Shown here: positions 1 to 10,513 of the stretch, piece by piece | Numbering within the stretch: the first letter of the stretch is position 1 | Layout: every line of letters starts with the position of its first letter | Assembly (NCBI GenBank): GCA_964576115.1 | Contig: CAZNUA010000058.1 | Coordinates: 1-18,852, forward strand | From: CAYSYY01 sp964576115 [NCBI: uncultured Gemmatimonadota bacterium] | GTDB lineage: Bacteria > Blakebacterota > Blakebacteria > Blakebacterales | DNA length: 18,852 bases | Direction: 5' to 3' | Program-made: the position numbers and the translations under genes | Notes under the pieces: model-generated | Seen by the model: the letters and a program-made list of their open reading frames with translations, nothing else | What the model was told of the DNA's origin: nothing | The model's database searches: none

Positions 1-1
1 C

Positions 2-115
2 GAAGCACCCGAAGCGGAAGACGCGCCCGAGGCTCCCGCAGCGGTCGCGGAGCCCGTCGTTCCCGAACCGGTACTCGATCCCGAGGTGACCGACGAGGCG
101 GAACGCGAGGCGTGA
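2..115 (+). CDS. C-terminal tail of an upstream gene, probably NusA (partial)
   Basis: An open frame enters from the left edge and ends at TGA 113-115. The 37 visible residues are almost entirely Glu, Ala, Pro, Val and Asp, an acidic disordered tail with no recognisable domain. The assignment to the transcription factor NusA rests only on context: ylxQ and infB follow at once, and in many bacteria nusA lies just upstream of them. An acidic C-terminal extension is common in NusA. The stop codon overlaps the GTG start of the next gene (GTGA, 112-115), so the two are probably translationally coupled. It could instead be a YlxR-like protein, but YlxR is usually basic rather than acidic. Confidence 0.5.
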   Translation, partial: EAPEAEDAPEAPAAVAEPVVPEPVLDPEVTDEAEREA

Positions 116-450
116 GCGGTGAGGGCGGAGCAGATCTGTACGGTTATCTCGGACTTGCCCGGAAGGGCGGCAACCTGGTATGGGGGCGCGATGCGGTCCG
201 TGATGCAGTCAGGAGCGGTCGGGCGGCGCTCATCGTCCTGAGCGCCGATGCCGGAACAGCCCTGGTCAGGAGCATGACCGGTTCCGGGCGGGCGGCGGAG
301 GTACCGCTGCTCGTCTACGGAACCAAAGAAGAGATGGGAAGAGCCCTCGGTCGGCACGAGACGGCGGTCGTCGCCGTGACCGACCCGGGACTTGCGGAAG
401 CGGTTCGGAGATCAGCCGGGACCGCACCTCGCAAACGGAGGAACGTTTGA
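112..450 (+). CDS. ylxQ: L7Ae-family RNA-binding protein, YlxQ-like
   Basis: The 112-residue product resembles the L7Ae/L30e/S12e/Gadd45 fold of YlxQ, a small putative RNA-binding or ribosome-associated protein. The N-terminal part reads Y-L-G-L-A-R-K-G-G-N-L-V-W-G-R-D-A-V, the typical first helix and glycine-rich turn of this family. A V-I-L-S-A-D-A-G strand follows, then a V-P-L-L-V-Y-G-T-K-E-E-M-G-R-A-L-G segment that matches the L7Ae pattern. The C-terminus is basic (R-K-R-R). Start and stop both overlap neighbours: GTG 112 lies in the preceding stop, and the TGA at 448-450 lies over the TTG start of infB. Its position immediately upstream of infB is the classical place for ylxQ. The exact molecular role of the family is unsettled. 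Confidence 0.85.
   Translation: MSGEGGADLYGYLGLARKGGNLVWGRDAVRDAVRSGRAALIVLSADAGTALVRSMTGSGRAAEVPLLVYGTKEEMGRALGRHETAVVAVTDPGLAEAVRRSAGTAPRKRRNV
437..441 (+). promoter_or_regulatory. Ribosome binding site for infB (supports TTG start)
   Basis: GGAGG lies five bases upstream of TTG 447. It supports the rare TTG start, which is also the one that gives a complete conserved IF2 N-terminus. Confidence 0.75.
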
Positions 451-3206
451 CCAAGCAGAACCGCGTATACGAGCTGGCGAGACAGTACAAAATCTCGAGC
501 CAGGCCATGATAGATGTCCTGCGCAATCTGGACTTCGAGATCAAGAGCCACATGAGCCCTGTCAACGAGGACATGCTCGAAGCTGTGGAGAATTATTTCG
601 AAGGCCAGCGGGCCGAGGCCAAGGCTGAAGAGGCCCGCAAGCAGGAGGTGGCCGAAAAGGCGAAAGCCATCAAAGAAGCCGGGAAGGTAGCGGCCAAGGC
701 CAAAAAGGAATCCGAGGCCGCCGCTGCCGAAGTTGCGGAAGAGGGTGAAAAGCACCCCCGGGTTCGAGCCGCGGATGACAAAGTCAAACTGGCCGAGAAG
801 CTCACCCGGGCGCGTAGCGAAGAGGAGCGGCTGCGTCGTCAGGCCGAAGAAACCAAGCGGAAAGCAGAGGAGAAGCTCGCCGCACCGGTCGAGGAAAAGG
901 GCGAGGAAGAGGAAGCGGTAGAGGTCGCCGAGAAAGAGCCCGAAGCTGTGCCGGTCGAGGCTGCAGAGCAACCAGAAGAAGCCGCGGCTCCCGTCGCCGA
1001 AGAGGCTGAAGAGATCACCGAAGCCGCCGAGGCCGTGTCCGGGGAAGAAGCCGTCGGGGAGGCGGAAGAGGTCGAGGCCGAGGTTGAAGCTGAAGCCGAA
1101 GTAGCAGAAGGAGAAGAGGCCTTGACTGCCGGGCGTTTGACCGGGGCCAGCCTGCGCGAACGGATCAGGCAGAGCAAGGAAGCCCGCGAGACCGAGGGCA
1201 CGGGGCCGCGTATCATCGAGAAGCGGGCTCCACAGGTCAAACAGCGTCGTTCGGCCGCCCGTCCCGCAGCCGAGATTCAACCCCAGCGGAAAAAGAAGAA
1301 AAAGCGCAAGAAGGGCCGTCGCGAGGTCGACCAGGAAGAAGTCCGCTCGACCATCAAGGAAACCCTGGCGGATATCCGCAGCGGCCGCTCCCGGCCGGCC
1401 AAGAAACGCCGCCGCGAGTCGGGCGAGGCAGAGGTGGTCGAGGGCGAAGAGGAGCGGATGGTCATCCAGGTGACCGAATTCGCTTCGGTCTCCGAACTCG
1501 CCTCGCAGATGGATGTGGGAGCCAACGATATCATCGCCGCCTGTTTCCGGCTCGGTCTGATGGTGACGATCAACCAGCGGCTCGACATGGAGACGATAGA
1601 GTTCATCGCCGACGAGTTCGGGTATGAGGTCGAGTCAATCGAGGAGTACGGGGCCGATTATTTCGAGGAGGTCGTCGAGGAAGAAGAAGGAGAAGCAGTC
1701 TACCGGGCTCCGGTCGTCACCGTCATGGGGCACGTCGACCACGGGAAGACCTCGCTGCTGGACTATATCCGCCGGACCAAGGTCGTGGCGGGCGAGGTCG
1801 GCGGCATTACCCAGCACATCGGGGCGTACGAGGTGGAAACCGAAGGCGGCAATGTCACCTTTCTCGACACTCCGGGCCACGAAGCCTTTACCGCCATGCG
1901 AGCCCGGGGAGCGACCATGACCGATCTGGTGGTTCTGGTCGTGGCGGCCGACGACAAGGTCATGCCGCAGACGGTCGAAGCGATCAACCACGCCCGTGCC
2001 GCCGGGGTGCCGATCATCGTGGCGATCAACAAGATCGACCTGCCCGATGCCGATCCCGACGGTGTCAAGCAGCAGCTCACCCAATACAACATCGTGGTCG
2101 AGGATTTCGGGGGCGAAACGGTCGCCGTGCCGGTCTCGGCCAAGTCCGGAGAGGGGATCGACCGTCTGATCGAGATGATCCTGCTCCAGTCCGAACTGCT
2201 CGAACTCACAGCCGTACGAACCGGGCTGGCCCGTGGGGTGGTGCTCGAATCCGAACTCGACCGGGGCCGTGGACCGGTGGCGACGGTGCTGATCCAGAAG
2301 GGGGTTCTCGAGGAGGGCGATCCTTTCCTGGCCGGGCAGTATTCGGGGCGGGCGCGGGCTCTGTTCGACCCCCGCGGCAAGCCCCGGCGCGACGCCCATC
2401 CCAGCCAGGCGGTTCAGATTCTGGGTTTCGACGGGCTGCCGCAGCCCGGGGACACCTTCTACACCCTGGCCGACGAGAAAGAAGCCCGGGCGCTGTCGCA
2501 GAAACGTCAGCAGATCAGGCGCGAGCAGGAGTTCGCGGTACGAGATTCGACCGCCCTGAGCGACGTACGCAAGAAGATCGAGGAGGGCGAGATCGAAGCC
2601 CTGCCGTTGATCGTCAAGGGGGATACCGACGGTTCGGTCGAAGCTCTGGGCGACTCGCTCATGAAGCTGAGTACCGATGAAGTGCAGGTCCGCGTGATCC
2701 ACAAGGGCGTCGGGGCGATCAACGAAACCGACGTCATGCTGGCCCAGGCTTCGGACGCCATTATCGTCGGTTTTCACGTGCGTCCCGCGCGGGCGGCGCG
2801 CGAGGCCGCCGAACAGGCCGCGATCGAGATCCGCACCTACGACATTATCTACGAGGCGGTCGAGGATATCCGGCAGGGGCTCGAAGGACTGCTCAAGCCG
2901 CTCATCGAGGAGAACGTCACCGGCACGCTCGAAGTCCGCGACACTTTCCGCGTTCCCCGGGCCGGCACGATCGCCGGCTGTATGGTCGTAGAGGGTTTGA
3001 TCGAGCGCAAAAGCCGGGTCCGGCTCGTCCGCGAGGGGGTGGTTGTCTACGAGGGCCGGGTCGGGAGCCTGAAACGGTTCAAAGACGACGTCAAGGAGGT
3101 CAAGGAAGGCTACGAGTGCGGGGTCGGACTCGAGAACTTCAACGATGTCAAGGTGGGCGACGTGATCGAGGTCTACGAGCGCGAAGAGATCGCCCGGACC
3201 CTGTGA
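447..3206 (+). CDS. infB: Translation initiation factor IF-2
   Basis: IF2 is the GTPase that brings fMet-tRNA to the 30S subunit and promotes subunit joining. The 919-residue protein starts with an IF2_N module (about residues 1-52, [13 protein letters not shown]). A very long low-complexity Ala/Glu/Lys/Val linker follows (about 55-330), carrying a lysine/arginine cluster near residues 280-293. A second IF2_N-like module occupies about 338-395. The GTPase domain shows G1 GHVDHGKT (428-435), G3 DTPGH (474-478), G4 NKID (528-531) and G5 SAK (564-566). The remaining domains, including the C-terminal fMet-tRNA-binding barrel, are complete to about residue 915. The TTG start at 447 overlaps the ylxQ stop by 4 bp and has a good ribosome binding site. 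Length and domain order are normal for IF2; only the linker is unusually long and acidic. Confidence 0.98.
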   Translation: MTKQNRVYELARQYKISSQAMIDVLRNLDFEIKSHMSPVNEDMLEAVENYFEGQRAEAKAEEARKQEVAEKAKAIKEAGKVAAKAKKESEAAAAEVAEEGEKHPRVRAADDKVKLAEKLTRARSEEERLRRQAEETKRKAEEKLAAPVEEKGEEEEAVEVAEKEPEAVPVEAAEQPEEAAAPVAEEAEEITEAAEAVSGEEAVGEAEEVEAEVEAEAEVAEGEEALTAGRLTGASLRERIRQSKEARETEGTGPRIIEKRAPQVKQRRSAARPAAEIQPQRKKKKKRKKGRREVDQEEVRSTIKETLADIRSGRSRPAKKRRRESGEAEVVEGEEERMVIQVTEFASVSELASQMDVGANDIIAACFRLGLMVTINQRLDMETIEFIADEFGYEVESIEEYGADYFEEVVEEEEGEAVYRAPVVTVMGHVDHGKTSLLDYIRRTKVVAGEVGGITQHIGAYEVETEGGNVTFLDTPGHEAFTAMRARGATMTDLVVLVVAADDKVMPQTVEAINHARAAGVPIIVAINKIDLPDADPDGVKQQLTQYNIVVEDFGGETVAVPVSAKSGEGIDRLIEMILLQSELLELTAVRTGLARGVVLESELDRGRGPVATVLIQKGVLEEGDPFLAGQYSGRARALFDPRGKPRRDAHPSQAVQILGFDGLPQPGDTFYTLADEKEARALSQKRQQIRREQEFAVRDSTALSDVRKKIEEGEIEALPLIVKGDTDGSVEALGDSLMKLSTDEVQVRVIHKGVGAINETDVMLAQASDAIIVGFHVRPARAAREAAEQAAIEIRTYDIIYEAVEDIRQGLEGLLKPLIEENVTGTLEVRDTFRVPRAGTIAGCMVVEGLIERKSRVRLVREGVVVYEGRVGSLKRFKDDVKEVKEGYECGVGLENFNDVKVGDVIEVYEREEIARTL

Positions 3207-3210
3207 GACG

Positions 3211-3495
3211 ATGACACTCGGAACCCTCATGATCGATCTGCACCTGCCCGACTGCCGCTCCCTGAAGCAGAAGCGGAGTGTTCTCAAGCGTCTGAGTGCC
3301 CGTCTGCGGCGCGATTTCAATATCTCTGTCGCCGAGGTGGAGAAACAGGATCTGGTGCAATCCGCCCGTCTGGCCGTCGCGACGGTGAGCAACGACCGGG
3401 CTTTCACCAATGCTGTGCTGAGCAAGGTCGTCGATACCGTCGAACGCGAACCGGCCTGTTATCTGCAGGACTACGTCCTCGAGATCGTTCCCTGA
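3211..3495 (+). CDS. ylxP: DUF503 family protein (YlxP-like)
   Basis: A 94-residue protein with the DUF503 signature: an N-terminal strand (G-T-L-M-I-D-L-H-L-P), then S-L-K-Q-K-R-S-V-L-K and a conserved N-I-S-V-A-E-V segment. A C-terminal strand reads D-Y-V-L-E-I-V. In Bacillus the homologue is YlxP, encoded between infB and rbfA exactly as here, and is a presumed ribosome-associated or RNA-related factor of undefined function. ATG 3211 lies four bases after the infB stop. No clear Shine-Dalgarno sequence is visible, so translation probably depends on ribosomes finishing infB. Confidence 0.88.
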   Translation: MTLGTLMIDLHLPDCRSLKQKRSVLKRLSARLRRDFNISVAEVEKQDLVQSARLAVATVSNDRAFTNAVLSKVVDTVEREPACYLQDYVLEIVP

Positions 3496-3499
3496 GACG

Positions 3500-3856
3500 A
3501 TGAGCGGCTACGACCGGACAGAGCGCATCGCGGACGAGATCAAGCGGCTCCTCGGAGAACTCCTGGAGCGGGAGGTCCGCGATCCCCGGGTCGGATTCGT
3601 TACCGTCATGGGGGTCGAAGTCACCAGCGATCTTGCTTACGCAACGGTGTACGTGACCGCCGGCGAGGGCGAGGATGTCGGCGAGGTTCTGGCGGGTCTC
3701 GCGGCCGCCGCGGGATTCCTGCGCCGTCGGCTCGGCGAGAGTCTCTCGCTACGACATATACCCGAACTGCGGTTTCACGAGGATGCCTCGATCGAGCGGG
3801 GCTTCCGCATGGATGCGCTGCTCAAGCGCCTGGCCGAAGAGCGTGGCGATGAATGA
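3500..3856 (+). CDS. rbfA: 30S ribosome-binding factor RbfA
   Basis: RbfA binds immature 30S subunits near the 16S rRNA 5' helix and is needed for late 30S maturation. The 118-residue sequence shows the family pattern: R-T-E-R-I-A-D-E-I-K-R-L-L near the N-terminus, R-D-P-R-V-G-F-V-T-V around residues 27-36, V-T-S-D-L-A-Y-A-T-V-Y-V (41-52), and I-P-E-L-R-F-H-E-D-A-S-I-E-R-G (87-101). This is a KH-type fold of the expected length. The start lies four bases after the ylxP stop, at a junction identical in sequence to the infB/ylxP one. Its last 8 bp overlap the start of nrnA. Confidence 0.95.
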   Translation: MSGYDRTERIADEIKRLLGELLEREVRDPRVGFVTVMGVEVTSDLAYATVYVTAGEGEDVGEVLAGLAAAAGFLRRRLGESLSLRHIPELRFHEDASIERGFRMDALLKRLAEERGDE

Positions 3857-4847
3857 GACCCTGGTGAAATTCGAACAGGCCCTGGCCGGGGTGCAGCGGA
3901 TCCTGCTCACTACCCACGTCAATCCAGACGGCGACGCCGTAGGCAGCACGCTGGCCATGCGGGCCATTCTGGAGCGGGCGGGCAAGCACGCCGTGGTGGT
4001 GATGAGCGATGCAGTTCCCGAGAAATATCGTTTCCTGGTCGATCATCACCTGTACCGGCCCGGGCCGGGGGCGCTGGACGAGGAACTCGAGGCGGGGCGC
4101 TTCGAGATGGTCGTATTCATCGATGCCTCCGAGCGCGAGCGGGTCGGGCCGGTGCTCGAGTTCCTGCCCGACTGGTGCACGCCCGGGGCCGTGGTGGTCA
4201 ACATCGACCACCATGTCAGTAACGACCGGTTCGGCGATGTCGTGCTTATCGATCCCGGCCGGGCGTCGGCAGCCGAAATCGTACATGAGACCGTGACCCA
4301 CCTCGGGATCGACCTGACACCCTCGATCGCTACTCAGCTCTATGCCGGTGTGTTGACCGATACCGGCCGTTTCAGCTACTCCAACACCACTGTCGAGTGC
4401 CTGAGGACAGCCGCCGAACTGGTGGCCGCCGGGGCCGATCCCACCGCCATCGCCGAACGCATTTATGCCGAACGGCCGTTGATTTTCTACCGTCTGCTCG
4501 GGCGACTGCTGGTTCACCTCGAAACCCATCACGAGGGTCGGACCTGTCTGATGATCCTGCCCGCCGAGGTGATCGCCGAACTCTATCCCGAAGGGGGCAT
4601 GGATACCGAGGGGATCGTCGACTACACGGTGCAGATCGGTGGGGTGGAGGTAGGCGCTTTCCTGCGGCAGACCGGTGAAGGGGCCTGGCGGGCCTCGTTG
4701 CGCTCGCGCGGTCGGGTCAATGTCCGCGAGGTCGCCGAAGCCTTCGCCGGCGGAGGGCACGATTCGGCCGCGGGCTGCGCGCTGACGGGCGATCTGGAGC
4801 AGATACGCAAGCGCCTGCTCGACGAGATCGGAAAGAGTCTGGCATGA
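3849..4847 (+). CDS. nrnA: DHH-family phosphoesterase, NrnA-like (nanoRNase / pAp phosphatase)
   Basis: A 332-residue DHH/DHHA1 protein. NrnA-type enzymes degrade very short oligoribonucleotides and dephosphorylate pAp in the cytoplasm. Metal-binding motifs are all present: T-H-V-N-P-D-G-D (21-29), F-I-D-A-S (D92), N-I-D-H-H (DHH at 120-122) and T-D-T-G-R-F (D171). The DHHA1 domain carries G-G-G-H-D-S-A-A-G (301-309). The frame is open further upstream to 3675, but that region lies over rbfA and its translation is not DHH-like. ATG 3849 is preferred because it gives the normal N-terminus just before the first motif. It overlaps rbfA by 8 bp. Its stop overlaps the truB start (ATGA). The rbfA-nrnA-truB order is common. 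The exact substrate preference cannot be read from sequence. Confidence 0.93.
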   Translation: MNETLVKFEQALAGVQRILLTTHVNPDGDAVGSTLAMRAILERAGKHAVVVMSDAVPEKYRFLVDHHLYRPGPGALDEELEAGRFEMVVFIDASERERVGPVLEFLPDWCTPGAVVVNIDHHVSNDRFGDVVLIDPGRASAAEIVHETVTHLGIDLTPSIATQLYAGVLTDTGRFSYSNTTVECLRTAAELVAAGADPTAIAERIYAERPLIFYRLLGRLLVHLETHHEGRTCLMILPAEVIAELYPEGGMDTEGIVDYTVQIGGVEVGAFLRQTGEGAWRASLRSRGRVNVREVAEAFAGGGHDSAAGCALTGDLEQIRKRLLDEIGKSLA

Positions 4848-5800
4848 GCGACACGACCGGACAGAGCGACAAGATCCGGGACGGTTTTGTGCTGGTCGAC
4901 AAACCGGAGGGCTGGAGTTCGTTCGATGCCGTGCGCTGGGTACGCAAGGCTCTGGGGGGAGTCAAGGTGGGTCATGCCGGCACTCTCGATCCCTTTGCCA
5001 CCGGGCTGCTGATTCTGCTCATCGGCCGTGCCACCCGGCTGATGCGTTACCTCGAGGAGTACCGCAAAACCTATTGGGGAACGATGCGGCTGGGGGTACG
5101 TACAGACACCTGCGACCTGACCGGCGAGGTGATCGATGAATCGGGCTCGGCCGCTGTGGACACGATCAGCCGGGCGGCTCTCGACGAAGCCTTCGGGATC
5201 TGGTCGGGCGAGGTGGAACAGGTCCCCCCCCAGTATTCGGCCGTCAAGGTCGAGGGGGAGCCGGCCTACAAGATCGCCCGTCGGGGCGAAGAGGCCGATC
5301 TGGAAGCGCGGGCGATAACCATCTACGAACTCGAACTCGAATCGTATACCGCTCCCGATATCGCCTTCCGGGCGGTGGTCGAAACGGGGACCTACCTGCG
5401 GGCCCTGGCCCGGGATGTCGGCGAGGCTCTCGGTGTCGGCGGTCACCTGCGCGATCTGCGCCGGACCGGTATCGGGCCGTTTTCGGCCGACGATGCCTTC
5501 CCGCTGGCCAGGCCCGAAGGTGAAGGCTACGTGCGCGACTGGGTCCGGCCCACCAGCGAACTGCTTCCCCGCGAAATGCTCATCGAGGTCACCCCGGCCC
5601 AGGCCAGGCGCCTGGCGCACGGGAACGAACTGCGCCTGCCCGCCGAGGCGGTCAGGCACGCCGAAGAGTACTCCCATGTCGGCGTTCTCTGCCGCAACGA
5701 CCTGGTGGCGGTGGGACGCCTGGTGGTGGTCGGCAACGACGGTCTCTTCCAGCCCCGTACGGTCCTGGCCACGCCGCCCGGTTACGGAGAGCGGTCATGA
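4844..5800 (+). CDS. truB: tRNA pseudouridine-55 synthase TruB
   Basis: TruB converts U55 in the T-loop of tRNAs to pseudouridine. The 318-residue protein contains G-F-V-L-V-D-K-P-E-G-W-S-S (14-26) and the catalytic loop G-H-A-G-T-L-D-P-F-A-T-G (43-54), with catalytic aspartate D49. A conserved K-T-Y segment (Y-R-K-T-Y-W-G), the V-P-P-Q-Y-S-A-V-K-V-E-G substrate loop and V-E-T-G-T-Y-L-R-A-L-A-R-D-V-G are also present. A short C-terminal region after about residue 235 resembles the TruB C-terminal or PUA-like extension (Q-A-R-R-L-A-H-G-N). ATG 4844 overlaps the nrnA stop, and its own stop overlaps ribF in the same ATGA manner. Confidence 0.97.
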   Translation: MSDTTGQSDKIRDGFVLVDKPEGWSSFDAVRWVRKALGGVKVGHAGTLDPFATGLLILLIGRATRLMRYLEEYRKTYWGTMRLGVRTDTCDLTGEVIDESGSAAVDTISRAALDEAFGIWSGEVEQVPPQYSAVKVEGEPAYKIARRGEEADLEARAITIYELELESYTAPDIAFRAVVETGTYLRALARDVGEALGVGGHLRDLRRTGIGPFSADDAFPLARPEGEGYVRDWVRPTSELLPREMLIEVTPAQARRLAHGNELRLPAEAVRHAEEYSHVGVLCRNDLVAVGRLVVVGNDGLFQPRTVLATPPGYGERS

Positions 5801-6735
5801 CGGTCCTGCTCGGTCTCGACGCGATACCGCCGGGGTTGCACCGGCCGGTGATCACGATGGGTTCCTTCGACGGGATCCATCGGGGCCATCAGAAGCTGCT
5901 CGAGCGGGTGGTCGAGCTGGCGGCAGAAAACGACGGCACACCGGTGCTTCTGACCTTCGAACCGCACCCGCAGCAGGTCGTCGCCCCCGGGACCGCGCCG
6001 CCGCTGCTGACAGGCCGGGCCGAGAAACTGCCCCTGATCGAAGAGGCCGGGATCGCCCTGACGATCATCCTGACCTTCAACCGCGAACTCAGCGAACTGG
6101 CGGCCGAGGTCTTCGTCAGACAGGTTCTGGTCGATCGTCTCGGGGTGGCCCACCTGGTGCTGGGACACGATCACGCCTTCGGCCGGGAGCGGCGGGGCAG
6201 GGAGGAACTGCTGCAGCGGCTGGCGCCCGAACTCGGTTTCGGCATCGAGGTCGTCGACGCCGTACTCGATGACGGCGTGGCCATCACCAGCACCGTGATC
6301 CGCAATCTGCTGGCCGCCGGTGAGGTGGAGCGGGCGGCCCACATGCTCGGACGTCCCTACAGCCTGGGCGGGCTGGTCGTCCGGGGCGAGGGACGCGGCC
6401 GCGAACTCGGCTTTCCCACCGCCAATCTGGCTCTGGAAGTCAATCGCAAGTGCATGCCCGGGGACGGCATCTACGCCGTTCGGGTCCGGGTGCGCGGCAG
6501 TACCCGGTCGGGAGCCTGCAGCATCGGCCGGCGCCCGACCTTCGGATCGGGGGACCGGACCATCGAGGTCTACCTGATCGATTTCGAGGACGACATCTAC
6601 GGCGATCGAATCGAAGTCACGTTCCAGGCGCGTCTGCGGGATGAACTCGCCTTTGAGAACCCGCAGGAGCTGGTCGAGCAGATGCGCCGCGATGTCGAAA
6701 ATGTCCAACGGCTCATGTCACAGGAGGAATACTGA
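5797..6735 (+). CDS. ribF: Bifunctional riboflavin kinase / FMN adenylyltransferase RibF
   Basis: RibF makes FMN from riboflavin and then FAD from FMN. The 312-residue protein has both expected halves. The adenylyltransferase domain carries the nucleotidyltransferase motif G-S-F-D-G-I-H-R-G-H (22-31), the V-L-G-H-D-H-A-F-G-R segment (121-130) and an I-T-S-T-V-I-R motif (163-169) in place of the usual I-S-S-T-R-I-R. The riboflavin kinase domain has G-F-P-T-A-N-L (205-211), the S-I-G-R-R-P-T-F-G loop (242-250) and the catalytic glutamate E257 in T-I-E-V-Y-L. The start overlaps the truB stop and is preceded by GGAG at 5786-5789. No FMN riboswitch is visible upstream; the gene is embedded in the operon. 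Its final codons contain the rpsO ribosome binding site. Confidence 0.97.
   Translation: MTVLLGLDAIPPGLHRPVITMGSFDGIHRGHQKLLERVVELAAENDGTPVLLTFEPHPQQVVAPGTAPPLLTGRAEKLPLIEEAGIALTIILTFNRELSELAAEVFVRQVLVDRLGVAHLVLGHDHAFGRERRGREELLQRLAPELGFGIEVVDAVLDDGVAITSTVIRNLLAAGEVERAAHMLGRPYSLGGLVVRGEGRGRELGFPTANLALEVNRKCMPGDGIYAVRVRVRGSTRSGACSIGRRPTFGSGDRTIEVYLIDFEDDIYGDRIEVTFQARLRDELAFENPQELVEQMRRDVENVQRLMSQEEY
6722..6727 (+). promoter_or_regulatory. Ribosome binding site for rpsO (inside the end of ribF)
   Basis: AGGAGG lies eight bases before GTG 6736, within the last codons of ribF. It fixes the GTG as the rpsO start and gives this highly expressed ribosomal gene a strong site of its own. Confidence 0.8.
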
Positions 6736-7005
6736 GTGCCACTGACCAGAGAAAATAAGTCGGCCCTGATCGAGAAGTACGGCCGGAACAGTGACGATAC
6801 CGGATCCAGCGAGGTCCAGATCGCACTGCTGACCGAGCGGATCTCCTACCTGACCGATCATCTGCGTCTGCACCCCAAGGATCACGCCAGCCGGCGGGGA
6901 TTGCTGAAGATGGTCGGACAGCGAAGGCGACTGCTCGACTACCTGCGCCGCAAGGACTCCGAGAGCTACCGCAAACTGCTCGAGGAGCTCGGGCTCAGGA
7001 AATAA
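6736..7005 (+). CDS. rpsO: 30S ribosomal protein S15
   Basis: S15 binds the central domain of 16S rRNA early in 30S assembly. The 89-residue product has the standard length. It shows the conserved [16 protein letters not shown] (20-35), the [12 protein letters not shown] turn (46-57) with the rRNA-contacting H-x-x-D-H and S-R-R-G residues, and the basic [12 protein letters not shown] helix. It begins with GTG directly after the ribF TGA, with zero intergenic bases and a strong AGGAGG upstream. rpsO followed by pnp is a very common bacterial pair. Confidence 0.98.
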   Translation: MPLTRENKSALIEKYGRNSDDTGSSEVQIALLTERISYLTDHLRLHPKDHASRRGLLKMVGQRRRLLDYLRRKDSESYRKLLEELGLRK

Positions 7006-7007
7006 CC

Positions 7008-7045
7008 GGGTACCAGCGGCGGGAAGGCCCCACCGTGAAAGACCC
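7008..7045 (+). promoter_or_regulatory. Possible mRNA stem-loop between rpsO and pnp
   Basis: The 61-base gap between rpsO and pnp can fold. An inner stem pairs 7017-7023 with 7029-7035, with one C-A mismatch and a 5-base loop. An outer 4-bp stem pairs GGGT 7008-7011 with ACCC 7042-7045. There is no T-run after it, so it is not a typical intrinsic terminator. In E. coli this interval holds an RNase III-cleaved hairpin through which PNPase limits its own expression; a similar role here is inference only. The pnp start that follows has only a weak purine-rich stretch (AGAGAG) rather than a clear Shine-Dalgarno sequence. Confidence 0.35.
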
Positions 7046-7066
7046 AACGACAGAGAGTAGAAAAAC

Positions 7067-9181
<2,115 letters not shown>

Positions 9182-9191
9182 ACGTCCCGCC

Positions 9192-10481
9192 ATGGCCGGC
9201 AGCGATCCGGACCCGGGCCTTGCGGCTGACCGCTATCGTTTGACCAGGCTCGAGAGCGGCCTGACCGTCATCACGGAGGCACTCCCGTATGTACGGTCGG
9301 TCGCTTTCGGAGTCTGGGCCCGGGCCGGTTCGCGCGATGAACGTGACGGGCAGGAGGGGCTGGCCCACTTTCTCGAGCACATGCTCTTCAAGGGCACCGA
9401 GACGCGCAGTGCCTTCGACATCGCCTACGAGCTCGAGAAGCGGGGCGGCAACCTGAACGCCTTCACGAGCAAGGATCACACCTGTTACTACTGCCATCTG
9501 CTCGACGAGCATCTGGATGTGGCGGTAGACGTTCTGGGCGACATGATCCAGCATCCCCGGCTCGATCCCGAAGAAACAGAGCGCGAAAAACAGGTCGTGC
9601 TCGAGGAGATCAAGACCTCCTTCGACACTCCCGATGACTGGGTACACGAGCTGTTTTTCAGCGATCTCTACGGCTCTCATCCGCTGGCTCATCCGGTTCT
9701 GGGCGATGGCGAGACCGTGGCTCGACTCGCCCCCGACGATCTGCGGGCCTTCATCGGCGAGCGCTACCGGCCCGACACCATGCTCGCCGCCGCAGCCGGT
9801 TCGCTCGAGCACGAGCAGGTCGTCGACGAAGTGGCCCGGCGGTTCGATGCCATCGGGACCGAACCCGCCGGGGACCGCCCCGCGGTCGAGGCCAACGGCC
9901 GCGGACAGACCTGGCACCACCCCCGCGACATCTCCCAGATCCACGCCCTGACCGGGGCCCACGGGCTGGCCTGGGACGATGACGACCGCTACGCTCTGGT
10001 CATTCTCATGAACATCCTGGCGGGGGGAATGAGCAGCCGTCTGTTCCAGAAAGTGCGCGAGCAGCGGGGTCTGGTGTACACCATTGCTCCTGTCACCGCC
10101 TTTTACGAAGAAACGGGTGTGGCGGCTTTCTACTTCGCGGCGGCGCCCGGAAATACCCCCCTGGCGCTGGAACTGATCGCCGAGGAGATCGGCACCCTCA
10201 CCCGGGTGGGCGAGATCGACGAGGAGGAACTGCTCAGCACCAAAGAGCAGGTCAAAGGAAACCTCATGCTCAGCCTCGAAAGCACCTTCAACCGTATGGC
10301 GCGCCTGGCCCGGGGGATCATGTTCGAAGGCCGGATCATCGGTCTGGAGGAGACCGTCGATCGCCTCGAAGCTGTCACGGCCGAGGATCTCGCTCGATTG
10401 GCCTCCGGCCTGTTCACTCCCGACCGGATGACGACCACCCTGCTGGGAGCCGACCCCGAGGGGGTGGGGCAGGAAGGGTGA
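9192..10481 (+). CDS. M16 family zinc metallopeptidase (processing-peptidase type)
   Basis: A 429-residue M16B-type peptidase related to the mitochondrial processing peptidase beta subunit and bacterial PqqL/YmxG-like proteins. The inverted zinc motif H-F-L-E-H is at residues 59-63 (ligands H59 and H63, catalytic E62). The distal glutamate ligand lies in V-V-L-E-E-I-K (E138 or E139). The conserved [10 protein letters not shown] loop (85-94) and the C-terminal [17 protein letters not shown] segment are also present. No signal peptide is visible, so it is probably cytoplasmic; its substrate is unknown. ATG 9192 is chosen because it begins just before the first strand. An in-frame ATG at 9138 would overlap pnp by 44 bp and adds no recognised sequence. 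A pnp-M16 peptidase-dut order is found in several phyla. Confidence 0.93.
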   Translation: MAGSDPDPGLAADRYRLTRLESGLTVITEALPYVRSVAFGVWARAGSRDERDGQEGLAHFLEHMLFKGTETRSAFDIAYELEKRGGNLNAFTSKDHTCYYCHLLDEHLDVAVDVLGDMIQHPRLDPEETEREKQVVLEEIKTSFDTPDDWVHELFFSDLYGSHPLAHPVLGDGETVARLAPDDLRAFIGERYRPDTMLAAAAGSLEHEQVVDEVARRFDAIGTEPAGDRPAVEANGRGQTWHHPRDISQIHALTGAHGLAWDDDDRYALVILMNILAGGMSSRLFQKVREQRGLVYTIAPVTAFYEETGVAAFYFAAAPGNTPLALELIAEEIGTLTRVGEIDEEELLSTKEQVKGNLMLSLESTFNRMARLARGIMFEGRIIGLEETVDRLEAVTAEDLARLASGLFTPDRMTTTLLGADPEGVGQEG

Positions 10482-10501
10482 GGCGGAGCGGAACCGATAC
10501 C

Positions 10502-10508
10502 AAGGAGG
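10502..10508 (+). promoter_or_regulatory. Ribosome binding site for dut (decides start)
   Basis: AAGGAGG lies five bases before GTG 10514. This favours GTG 10514 over the in-frame GTG at 10478, which overlaps the preceding stop codon and has no comparable site. Confidence 0.75.
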
Positions 10509-10513
10509 ATGAC

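Noticed and set aside
1635-3425. Long minus-strand open frames opposite infB, and similar ones opposite pnp, leuS and asnS
   Set aside because: These are antisense shadows expected in GC-rich coding DNA. Their translations show no domain and the + strand genes are unambiguous.
3675-3848. N-terminal extension of the DHH phosphoesterase over rbfA
   Set aside because: The extra 58 residues come from rbfA read in another frame and resemble no DHH protein; ATG 3849 gives the normal N-terminus.
5740-5800. FMN riboswitch upstream of ribF
   Set aside because: ribF starts inside the truB stop codon, leaving no leader, and the preceding bases are ordinary truB coding sequence.
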